A stretch of DNA of 21,669 nt from Asanoa sp040654855 (GTDB taxonomy: Bacteria > Actinomycetota > Actinomycetes > Mycobacteriales > Micromonosporaceae), in the NCBI RefSeq assembly GCF_040654855.1, contig NZ_JBFAIU010000110.1, forward strand, positions 1 through 21,669. Direction: 5' to 3'. This document shows positions 7,211 through 14,017 of this stretch, in pieces. The position numbers were made by a program, and so were the translations under genes. The notes beneath the pieces are model-generated. The model was given only the letters and a program-made list of their open reading frames with translations, was not told the DNA's origin and did not search any database. How positions within the stretch are numbered: position 1 is the stretch's first letter; every line of letters starts with the position of its first letter.

Positions 7211-7855
7211 GTGGCCGAAGCGCAACCCATCTGGACCAGACGCCAACGCGGCACCCGCGGCCCCGCCCCGGGTCACACCCGGGCGGAGATCGTGGCGGCG
7301 GCGATCGCGATCGCGGACGCCGAGGGCCTACCCGCGGTCTCGATGCGCGCTGTGGCCACGAAGCTGGACACGGCGGCCGGTGCGCTCTACCGCTACCTGT
7401 CGTCCCGCGACGACCTGCTGGACCTGATGACCGACCACGCGGTCGGCGAACTGCGGCCCTACCCGCCGCCGGACGGCGACTGGCTGGACCAGCTGAGCGC
7501 GCTGGCCAACAAGCAGCTGGACCTGCACCGCCGGCATCCCTGGCTGGCCGACCTGGTCCAGCGCCCGACCGCGGTCGGCCCGCAGGCGCTGTCCTGGTTC
7601 GACCACTGCCTGGGCGTGCTGGCGCCGACGAAGGCACCGACCGCCACCAGGTTCGAGGCGATCGCCGTGATGACCGGCTTGGTCGTCCTCTTCAGCCGCA
7701 GCGCCGCGAACGCACAGCAACAGGCCTTCACGACCCTGGATCCGGCCCGCCACCCCCACCTGGTGGCAGCGCTGGCCGAGCCCGGCCCCCCACCGCGGGG
7801 CGACCTGTTCGACCGCGCCCTCCGCGGCGTCCTGACCGGCCTGCTGACCGGCTAG
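7211..7855 (+). CDS. TetR/AcrR-family transcriptional regulator
   Basis: With GTG 7211 as start the protein is 214 residues, normal for TetR proteins. The N-terminal helix-turn-helix is clear: RAEIVAAAIAIADAEG (24-39), VSMRAVATKLDTAAGALYRY (43-62), then LSSRDDLLDLM. The remainder (about 80-214) is the helical ligand-binding and dimer domain, which does not reveal the ligand. The start was chosen because the -10 TACAGT leaves no room for a leader, and longer in-frame extensions run back through the operator into the divergent hydrolase gene. It most likely represses itself and the hydrolase through 7175-7199. Its TAG at 7853-7855 overlaps the stop of the convergent membrane phosphotransferase. 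Confidence 0.9.
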   Translation: MAEAQPIWTRRQRGTRGPAPGHTRAEIVAAAIAIADAEGLPAVSMRAVATKLDTAAGALYRYLSSRDDLLDLMTDHAVGELRPYPPPDGDWLDQLSALANKQLDLHRRHPWLADLVQRPTAVGPQALSWFDHCLGVLAPTKAPTATRFEAIAVMTGLVVLFSRSAANAQQQAFTTLDPARHPHLVAALAEPGPPPRGDLFDRALRGVLTGLLTG

Positions 7856-9450
7856 GGCGCGGCGAACGCGCCCAGGAAGCGGTCCCGGAACGTGTCCATG
7901 CGCCACACCGGGCCCTCGGCCGCCGGCGCCAGCCCGGGCGACCAGCCCCAGCTCGAGATGCGCGGCAGCACCTTCGGATCCTTGGCGATCACCGTGATCG
8001 GCACGTCGCGGTTGGGGTCCGGCCCCGTGATGATCGGCGACGGCTGGTGGTCGCCCAGCATGACCAGGACCGTGTTGTCGGTGCCGTACTTCTCCATGTA
8101 GGACACCAGGCTGTCGACCGAGTACTCCACCGTCCGCCGGTAGTTGTCGCGGACCTTCGTCGCCGACTCGTTGTCGATCTCGCCGGGGTTGCCGCCCCGC
8201 CCGCCGTTGCCCGGGTACGTCGACCCGTCGCCCAGCGTGTCCCAGTCCATCATCGGCGGCACCGGGTCCCAGGGCGCGTGGCTGGAGAGCAGGTCGATCT
8301 CGGCCATCACGGGCTGCCGCGAAGGCAGCGGCCGGGCCAGCTCCGTCCGCTGGAACGAGTGCAGCGTGAACTGGTCCGGGATCGACGAGAACGCGTAACC
8401 CTGGCCCTTGTAGCCCAGCGTCCGGTCGTCGTACTCCTTGTCGAAGCCGTAGACCCGACCCTCCGGCCAGTCGCGCCGGTTGGCCGGCATCACCGCGACC
8501 GTCCGCCAGCCCGCCTTCGAGAACGCGGTCGTCAGCGTGTAGCGGGAGCCCTCCGTGAAGCGGCCGTACCGCCGCTGGCTGTCGATCCACAGCCCCGACT
8601 GGAACGTCGAGTGGGCCAGCCAGCTCCCGCCGCCGATCGTCGAGGACGTCAGCCAGCCGCTCTGCGCCTGGAAGCCCGCCGCGGCCAGGGCGGACGACCG
8701 GGACTTCAGCAGCGCCGCGGTCTCCGGGTAGTTCACGGCGTCCCGGCCGTAGCTCTCCACGAACGCGAAGATGACGTCCTTGCCGCGCAACCCCTGCAAC
8801 AGCTGGGCGGAGGGCACGTCGCGGTACGCGTCGGTCTGCTCCTCACGGTCGTACGCCGCGAGGTCGACGATGTCCTCCCGCAGTTGCGCGGCATGCCCGT
8901 AGGCGGCCGCCGCCGTCGAGCGCCCCGCGATCGGCACGCCGGGCAGGATGTGCACGCCGAGCAGCGCGAGCACCACCCAGGCCACGCCGAGCACCGCGAC
9001 CACCCGCAGCGCCAGCGACCGGCGGACCGCCACGACCCGCGACAGCCGCAGGATCGACAGCGTCGCCAGCACCGGCACGGCGATCGCCAGCAGGATCGCG
9101 ACGATGACCGCGACCACCGCGCCGGTCTTGCCGAACGACTCGGAGACCCACTCGGACGCGGCCCGGAACAGCGACCAGTCCGACAGCGGGTCGAACTGGC
9201 GCGCGAGCGTCACGCCGAAACCCAGGTCGAGCAGCTTGAGGATGGTGATCGCGCCCAGCAGCACGCCGGCCACGATGCCGACGACCGTGCGGGCGCGGGC
9301 GGGCAGGAACACGACGACCGCGACGCCGACCAGGGCCTCGAGCGGGATCACCAGGATCGCCCACGGGCTCAGCGCGGCGAAGTCGTCGGGGACGAGCAGG
9401 AGCAGCAGGACGAAGAACGCCGCCAGACCGGTCAGGATCCGGCTTTTCAT
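7852..9450 (-). CDS. Membrane LTA-synthase-like sulfatase-fold phosphotransferase
   Basis: The 532-residue protein has five predicted TM helices (about 4-22, 29-49, 55-77, 110-135, 146-166) followed by an extracytoplasmic alkaline-phosphatase/sulfatase-superfamily domain, the layout of lipoteichoic acid synthase and phosphoglycerol/phosphoethanolamine transferases. Metal-site features are visible: Glu232 in FAFVESYGRD, a Ser/Thr-rich nucleophile segment STIGGGSWLAHST (270-282), SSHAPW with His391, and GDHQP with Asp467 and His468. I cannot say which of Ser270, Thr271, Ser276 or Ser281 is the nucleophile. Actinomycetes of this type do not make classical LTA, so the polyol or amino-alcohol phosphate moved is unknown. 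It is the last gene of the eight-gene operon; its ATG overlaps the ribA stop as ATGA. Confidence 0.88.
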   Translation of the reverse strand: MKSRILTGLAAFFVLLLLLVPDDFAALSPWAILVIPLEALVGVAVVVFLPARARTVVGIVAGVLLGAITILKLLDLGFGVTLARQFDPLSDWSLFRAASEWVSESFGKTGAVVAVIVAILLAIAVPVLATLSILRLSRVVAVRRSLALRVVAVLGVAWVVLALLGVHILPGVPIAGRSTAAAAYGHAAQLREDIVDLAAYDREEQTDAYRDVPSAQLLQGLRGKDVIFAFVESYGRDAVNYPETAALLKSRSSALAAAGFQAQSGWLTSSTIGGGSWLAHSTFQSGLWIDSQRRYGRFTEGSRYTLTTAFSKAGWRTVAVMPANRRDWPEGRVYGFDKEYDDRTLGYKGQGYAFSSIPDQFTLHSFQRTELARPLPSRQPVMAEIDLLSSHAPWDPVPPMMDWDTLGDGSTYPGNGGRGGNPGEIDNESATKVRDNYRRTVEYSVDSLVSYMEKYGTDNTVLVMLGDHQPSPIITGPDPNRDVPITVIAKDPKVLPRISSWGWSPGLAPAAEGPVWRMDTFRDRFLGAFAAP

Positions 9451-10079
9451 GACGCGAGCCAGTCCGGTTCCACCGTGCGCCGGGCGTGGCGCGCCTTGGC
9501 CGCGAGGTAGCCGGCGTTCGCGGCGGACAGGTGCACGCGGGTCGGCACCCGCTTCGTCACCGTCACACCGAGGGAGTTGAGCTGCTCCTCCTTGTCGGGG
9601 TTGTTGGACAGCAACGCGATCCGGTCGACGCCGAGGGCGCGCAGCATCTGCGCGGCGGCCGTGTAGTCACGCTCGTCCTCCGCGTGGCCGAGCGCGAGGT
9701 TCGCCTCGTACGTGTCCATTCCGGTGTCCTGCAGGGCGTACGCGTCGAGCTTGGCGTAGAGGCCGATCCCCCGGCCCTCCTGGCGGAGGTAGAGCAGCAG
9801 CCCGCCGACGTTGCTGATCCGCTCGACGGCCTCGCGCAGCTGCGGACCGCAGTCGCAGCGCTCGCTGCCGAACACGTCGCCGGTCAGGCACTCGCTGTGC
9901 GGGCGCACCAGGGGCGCCTCGTCGCGGGCGAGGGTGCCGCGCCAGTCGCCGAGCCCGAGAGCGATGTGCTCCTTGTCGTCGGCCAGCCCGTGGAACGAGA
10001 ACACCTCTGCCGTGGTGGCGTAGCCGTCGGGGAACCGAAGGGGGACCGATACCTCGGTGCGTATCGTCGCGTCTTCCAT
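9447..10079 (-). CDS. ribA: GTP cyclohydrolase II
   Basis: RibA opens the imidazole ring of GTP, releasing formate and pyrophosphate, to give 2,5-diamino-6-ribosylamino-4(3H)-pyrimidinone 5'-phosphate. The 210-residue chain has the zinc cysteines (Cys64 in HSECLTGD, Cys75 and Cys77 in RCDCG), RQEGRGIGL (99-107), Tyr114 in KLDAYALQD and Asp135/Arg137 in EDERDYT. These match E. coli Cys54/65/67, Tyr105 and Asp126/Arg128. No RibB domain is fused, unlike the RibBA of the usual riboflavin operon, and no other rib gene apart from the neighbouring reductase is nearby, so this is probably a dedicated paralogue. ATG 10079 was chosen for the AGGAGA just upstream. It starts 11 bp after the reductase stop. 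Confidence 0.93.
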   Translation of the reverse strand: MEDATIRTEVSVPLRFPDGYATTAEVFSFHGLADDKEHIALGLGDWRGTLARDEAPLVRPHSECLTGDVFGSERCDCGPQLREAVERISNVGGLLLYLRQEGRGIGLYAKLDAYALQDTGMDTYEANLALGHAEDERDYTAAAQMLRALGVDRIALLSNNPDKEEQLNSLGVTVTKRVPTRVHLSAANAGYLAAKARHARRTVEPDWLAS

Positions 10080-10090
10080 CAATCTCCTCA

Positions 10091-10783
10091 TCAGACGGTG
10101 CCGAACCGGGGCGAGAGCGCGTACCGCAGCAACACCACGTCGCCCACCTGGCGGACCTCGGCCAGGTGCGCCCGGCGCTCCTGGCTCCACGGGAACTCCC
10201 CGTCGCCCACGAACCGGGGTGCCTTCGAGTCGCCGACGAAGAACGGTGCCACCACGAGGTGCAGCTCGTCGGCGAGCTCCTCGGTCAGGAACTGGGTGTG
10301 AATGGTGCCACCACCCTCGACCATCAGCCGGCCGACCCCGCGGGCGTAGAGGTCCTCGGCGACCCGGCGCAGGTTGACCGGCTGCCCGCCGTCGACGATC
10401 GTGGCGTGCCGGCTGAGCCGCGACCGGGCCTGGTCCACCGTGGAGCTAGCGCAGTAGACCAGCTTCTCCGCGTCGCCCGCCTGGAAGAACGCGGCCTCCG
10501 CGTCGAGGCCGCCGCCCTCGGTGACGGTCACCTTGCGCGGCGAGGGATGCTGCCCCCGGGCCACCCGGGCGGCCCGGTGCTCGGGCGACTTCACCACGAG
10601 CCGGGGGTTGTCCCGCCGGACCGTCTCGGCACCGACCAGGATCGCGTCGCATCCGGCCCGAACGTGGTCGACCCGGTCGAAATCGGTCGCGTTGGACAGC
10701 AGCAGGCGCTCGTCGGCGGTGTCGTTCACGTAACCGTCGATGGACATCGCGCAGCTCAGGAGGATGTAAGGTCGCTCAGCCAT
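10091..10783 (-). CDS. RibD C-terminal-type (DHFR-fold) pyrimidine reductase, no deaminase domain
   Basis: The 230-residue protein covers only the reductase half of RibD: PYILLSCAMSIDGYVND (5-21), the nucleotide-binding stretch GCDAILVGAETVRRDNPRL (44-62), and GRLMVEGGGTIHTQFL (151-166). The zinc deaminase module is absent. Family members use NADPH to reduce the ribosyl side chain of the RibA product to ribityl, so RibA plus this enzyme could yield 2,5-diamino-6-ribitylamino-pyrimidinone 5'-phosphate, the reductase-first order known from fungi and archaea. ATG 10783 has CGGAG about 8 bases upstream, and the first 8 bp overlap the end of the flippase-like gene. Other DHFR-like reductase activity is possible, but sitting directly before ribA favours the pyrimidine role. 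Confidence 0.87.
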   Translation of the reverse strand: MAERPYILLSCAMSIDGYVNDTADERLLLSNATDFDRVDHVRAGCDAILVGAETVRRDNPRLVVKSPEHRAARVARGQHPSPRKVTVTEGGGLDAEAAFFQAGDAEKLVYCASSTVDQARSRLSRHATIVDGGQPVNLRRVAEDLYARGVGRLMVEGGGTIHTQFLTEELADELHLVVAPFFVGDSKAPRFVGDGEFPWSQERRAHLAEVRQVGDVVLLRYALSPRFGTV

Positions 10784-11807
10784 GGCTGTACTCCGGTTGC
10801 CGGTGGACGCCGTTGTCCAGTAGCTCATGCTCCAGCATTACCGGTTTCTCCGCAGCGCGCCGTCGGTCCACCCAACGAAGCACCAGCACCACGGCGCCGG
10901 GCAGGCTCGCGACCAGCGCCAACACGCCGAACACGACGGCGGTCGCGACACCCTGGGCCGAGGTGAGCCCGGCCGCGCCGAACGCCCAGGCCGCCACGCC
11001 CTCGCGCGGACCCCAGCCGGCGATGTTGCAGGGCAACGCCATGGCCAGCAGGGCCAGCAGGGTCAGCGGGGCGAGCAGGTGCAGCGGTGCGGTCGCGCCG
11101 GCGGTGCGTGCCGCGACCAGGAAGGTGATCAGGTGGCCGGCCAGCACCACGGCGGTGGTGAGCAGGACGCCGATGCCCGTGCCGGCCGACGACAGCCCGG
11201 TGCGACCGCGCTTGCCGAGGATCCTGGTTACCCGGCCCTTGACCAGGTACGCGATCAGGGCCGCGACGGCCAGCGCGGCGACGGCGAGCGGCATGTGCCG
11301 GCGCACGGGTGAGGGGAACACGGCCAGGGTTACCACAGAAAGCGCGATCGTAACCACGAATCCGGCCATCCGTTCGACCACGACCGCCCGTACGCCGAGC
11401 GCCACGTCACCGATGTCCTTGCCGTGCCGGACGGCCCGGTGCACGTCGCCGACCACGCCGCCGGGCAGCGTGGTGTTGAGGAACTGCGCCCGGTAGTAGG
11501 CACCCACGGCCTCCCGCAGCGGCAGCCGGACGCCGAGCGCGCGGGCCACCAGCGCCCACCGGTACGCGCAGGCCACCGTGGTCACCACGCCGATGCCGAA
11601 GGCGACCGCGATCGCCGTGGCGTCGACGCCGCGCAGCCCGTCGAGAAACGGCCCGCTGCCCAGGCGCCAGACCAGCACGGCCAGCACGCCCACGCCCGCG
11701 ACGAAGCGCAGCCAGGCCCAGAGGCGCGACTTGAGCGCCGCCCGGGGCCGGGGCACGGAGGTCTTGGCGGCGGGCACGTGGACCGGCCGCGTCGCGAGGG
11801 TCGTCAC
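10776..11807 (-). CDS. Lysylphosphatidylglycerol synthase TM-region / flippase-like integral membrane protein
   Basis: The 343-residue protein has about seven or eight hydrophobic segments (31-48, 63-83, 145-164, 171-189, 211-234, 241-261, 284-310) and the two conserved blocks of the LPG_synthase_TM (UPF0104, MprF N-terminal) family: YYRAQFLNTTLPGGVVGDVH (104-123) and ALPCNIAGWGPREGVAAW (257-274). In MprF this region flips an aminoacylated lipid; stand-alone members are often linked to transport of lipid-linked products. Here it probably moves the cluster's lipid-linked intermediate across the membrane (inference). GTG 11807 overlaps the methyltransferase stop as GTGA. The C terminus (about 311-343) is hydrophilic and charged. 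There is no aminoacyl-transferase domain. Confidence 0.85.
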   Translation of the reverse strand: MTTLATRPVHVPAAKTSVPRPRAALKSRLWAWLRFVAGVGVLAVLVWRLGSGPFLDGLRGVDATAIAVAFGIGVVTTVACAYRWALVARALGVRLPLREAVGAYYRAQFLNTTLPGGVVGDVHRAVRHGKDIGDVALGVRAVVVERMAGFVVTIALSVVTLAVFPSPVRRHMPLAVAALAVAALIAYLVKGRVTRILGKRGRTGLSSAGTGIGVLLTTAVVLAGHLITFLVAARTAGATAPLHLLAPLTLLALLAMALPCNIAGWGPREGVAAWAFGAAGLTSAQGVATAVVFGVLALVASLPGAVVLVLRWVDRRRAAEKPVMLEHELLDNGVHRQPEYSHG

Positions 11808-12610
11808 GGCATCGCCAGCAGGTCGACATGGTGGACGGTCGCGGCGAGCCGCCCCTCGGCGATCTCCGCGAGGCGCCGGCGGGCGTAGCCCTCGGCCGGC
11901 TTGCCCAGCGCCGGCACCTGCTCGACCGCCGCCGCGAGCCACTCGCGGAACCAGGCCGTGACCAGGTCGCGGTCGTCGGCGCCCAACTCCCACGGGCTGG
12001 GTCGCAACGTGACCGCGACGCCGTGCCGGGCGAACGCGTCCGCGAGCGCGGTGACCGCGTCGGGGCCGAGCAGCGCGCGCTCGCCGACCGTCCGCCGCTG
12101 GTGCGCGTTGAAGGCCGCGGCGACCTCCGCGTCGAACGGGTCGGCGGGCGCGAGCTCCACCTTGCCGACGACGGACAACATGATCAGCGCGGGTACGCGC
12201 GCCTCGGCGCACGCCGCGGCGACGGCGTCGATCTCGGCCGTGGTCAGGATGTCGATCAGTGCCGAGGCGGTGACCAGGTCGGCCCCGGCGAGGTCCGCGG
12301 CGGCGAGCGTGCCGATGTCCCGCTGCCGGGTCGTGCCGGTGATGCCCGCGGGCTTGCCCGACATGGCCGCGCCGAGCAGGTCCCCGTCGCGGTCCCACAT
12401 GATCCAGTGCTGGGTGGCGGGCAGCCGCGGCGCCAGCCAGCGGGCCGCCGCGCCGGTGCCGCAGCCCAGGTCGTGGATCACCAACCGGTCCGCGCCGGCG
12501 AACCGCTCGCCCAGCCGGGCGACCAGTTCGGCAGAGCGTGCGGCCGCGTCGGCGGCTTCACGCAGGCGCAGCCAGTTGGGGCTGACCCTGGGCATCAGGA
12601 CACTCGTCAT
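11804..12610 (-). CDS. SAM-dependent class I methyltransferase
   Basis: The 268-residue protein carries SAM-binding motif I, VIHDLGCGTGAAARWLAPRL (44-63), then an acidic second motif WDRDGDLL (72-79) and LAGADLVTASALIDILTT further on, typical of class I Rossmann methyltransferases. The target atom cannot be predicted from sequence. Because it sits between a glycosyltransferase and a flippase-like protein, a small-molecule or glycolipid acceptor is more likely than nucleic acid or protein. ATG 12610 overlaps the glycosyltransferase stop as ATGA, and its own stop overlaps the next gene's GTG. In-frame extension upstream runs inside the glycosyltransferase gene and was dismissed. Confidence 0.87.
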   Translation of the reverse strand: MTSVLMPRVSPNWLRLREAADAAARSAELVARLGERFAGADRLVIHDLGCGTGAAARWLAPRLPATQHWIMWDRDGDLLGAAMSGKPAGITGTTRQRDIGTLAAADLAGADLVTASALIDILTTAEIDAVAAACAEARVPALIMLSVVGKVELAPADPFDAEVAAAFNAHQRRTVGERALLGPDAVTALADAFARHGVAVTLRPSPWELGADDRDLVTAWFREWLAAAVEQVPALGKPAEGYARRRLAEIAEGRLAATVHHVDLLAMP

Positions 12611-13614
12611 CTGCTCGTGCTCTCCCGCATCGCGACCGTGGACAGGACATCGGAGGCCAGCGTCGCGGTCCGCGACCAGCCCGTCAGCGCCGTGCGACGC
12701 AGCAGGGCCGACGTGCGGAGCGCGTCGCGGGCGGAGGGTTCGGACAGCCACCGGCGCAGCGCGGCGGCGAGCGCGGCCGGGTCGCCGGGCGGCACCAGCA
12801 TGCCGGGCCGGGTGCCGTCGGGCGCGCGGCCGAGCGTGTCGGGCAGCCCCTGCGCGGTCGTGGTCAGCACCGGAATGCCCCGGGCGAGGGCCTCCGTGAC
12901 CACCATCCCGTACGAGTCCGCACGGGATGGCAGCACCAGCAGGTCGGCATCGGCGTACGCGGCGTCGAGATCGGCACCCACCAGCGGGCCGGCGAACCGC
13001 ATGCCCGCCGGTGCCGCGCGCCGCACCTCCCCGGCGAAGGCGGGCTCCCGCTCCAGCGAGCCGACGCACAGGCAGCCCCAGCCGCCGCCCGGCAGCGCCG
13101 ACAGTGCGTCGGCGAGCACGTCCTGGCCCTTGTGCGGCAGGACGGCGGCGACGCAGAGGAGGCGGGATCCGGTGGCGCTGGGCGGCGTCACCGGGGCCGG
13201 GTCGACGCCGGGCGGCGCGGCGGTGGCCGGCACGCCGTAGGTCTCGTGGATGTGCCGCGCGCACCACTCGCTGGTGGTGAGCACCGCGTCGGCGGCCGTC
13301 ATGACCTCGCGCTCGCCGGGGACACCGAAGACCATGTGTGCCAGCACGACGAGGTGCAGGCGCCGAACGCGGTCGACCGGGACGCCGGGTGCCAGCAGGC
13401 CGTCAACGAGGGTGAGCGCGCCGTCGGGCAGCTCGTCCAGCACCGGGCGCAGCGGCGCACCGGCCGGAACCTGGTGCTCCCGAACCGTCCAGCCGAGCGC
13501 CGCCAGCCCGGCGAGCAGCTGACGGTCGTACGCGTTCCCGCCGCTCGGGAGCGTTGCGTCGTCGATGTCATCCGGCACGACGACGTGTACGGTGCCCGGC
13601 GGCGAAAGGTTCAC
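12607..13614 (-). CDS. GT4-type (GT-B fold) glycosyltransferase
   Basis: The 335-residue protein shows the GT4 plan: a glycine-rich N-terminal loop PSGGNAYDRQL (23-33), an acceptor-domain segment with TTSEWCARHIHETYGVP (113-129), PPGVDP (134-139), and the C-terminal nucleotide-sugar segment LPSRADSYGMVVTEALARG (228-246), where the EX7E-type motif normally sits. The first acidic residue is Asp233 rather than Glu; the second is Glu241. It should transfer a sugar with retention from a nucleotide donor, probably at the inner membrane face. GTG 13614 overlaps the PTPS-like stop as GTGA and is preferred; GTG 13638 would add eight residues. It is not mshA: neighbours and length differ. Confidence 0.87.
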   Translation of the reverse strand: MNLSPPGTVHVVVPDDIDDATLPSGGNAYDRQLLAGLAALGWTVREHQVPAGAPLRPVLDELPDGALTLVDGLLAPGVPVDRVRRLHLVVLAHMVFGVPGEREVMTAADAVLTTSEWCARHIHETYGVPATAAPPGVDPAPVTPPSATGSRLLCVAAVLPHKGQDVLADALSALPGGGWGCLCVGSLEREPAFAGEVRRAAPAGMRFAGPLVGADLDAAYADADLLVLPSRADSYGMVVTEALARGIPVLTTTAQGLPDTLGRAPDGTRPGMLVPPGDPAALAAALRRWLSEPSARDALRTSALLRRTALTGWSRTATLASDVLSTVAMRESTSR

Positions 13615-14009
13615 AGCGATCGCTCGTAGCTCGCCCACGCGATGTGCGACTCGTGCAACGTGACGGTGATGCCGGCGAGCTCGCGGCCGCCCGCACCGAG
13701 CGCGCCGGCCTTCGCCTGCTCGGCCAGCCGGTCCGCGATCACCTTGGCCAGCACCTCGGTGGTCGTGTTGAGCCCGGCCAGGGTCGGCTCGTCGTCGAGG
13801 TTGCGCAGGTTGAACTGGCTCACGACCTCCTTGAGCTGCTCGGATGCGAGGGCGATGTCGACGACGATGCCGTCGGCGTCGACCTCGGCCCGGCGGAACG
13901 TGGCGTCGACCAGGAAGGTCGCACCGTGAAGCTGCTGCGCGGGGCCGAAGACCTCGCCGCGGAAGCTGTGGGCAACCATCATGTGATCGCGCACCGTGAC
14001 GCTGAACAT
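13611..14009 (-). CDS. Degenerate 6-pyruvoyltetrahydropterin synthase / QueD-fold protein
   Basis: The 132-residue T-fold protein aligns along its length with QueD and PTPS. Kept features are His14 in MVAHSF (a zinc-ligand position), His28 in QQLHGATF, TTTEVLA (82-88) and Glu120 in TLHESH, the residue that anchors the pterin ring. Lost features: the catalytic cysteine before LHGH (Ala or Gln here), the second His of LHGH (Ala30), and the Asp-His catalytic pair of LDHHYLND (Asn67-Leu68 here, in FNLRNLDD). Zinc-dependent PTPS or carboxytetrahydropterin chemistry is therefore unlikely, while binding of a pterin- or pyrimidine-like ligand remains plausible. ATG 14009 has GGAGAG within the end of the dehydrogenase gene, 8 bp before. 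From memory, S. coelicolor SCO6650 has similar losses. Confidence 0.88.
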   Translation of the reverse strand: MFSVTVRDHMMVAHSFRGEVFGPAQQLHGATFLVDATFRRAEVDADGIVVDIALASEQLKEVVSQFNLRNLDDEPTLAGLNTTTEVLAKVIADRLAEQAKAGALGAGGRELAGITVTLHESHIAWASYERSL

Positions 14010-14017
14010 GTGTTTCT

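Noticed and set aside
8047..9510. Plus-strand open frame across the LTA-synthase-like gene
   Set aside because: The composition is that of a shadow frame; the minus-strand product has TM helices, SHAPW and GDHQP.
9447..10128. FMN riboswitch controlling ribA
   Set aside because: ribA starts 11 bp after the preceding stop within an operon, so there is no room for a leader aptamer, and none was seen before the first gene at 14996-15076.
12607..13614. mshA (mycothiol glycosyltransferase)
   Set aside because: The protein is shorter than MshA and its neighbours are unrelated to mycothiol synthesis; only general GT4 features are shared.
13611..14009. queD for queuosine or deazapurine synthesis
   Set aside because: Key catalytic residues are missing, and there is no queC, queE or GTP cyclohydrolase I nearby.
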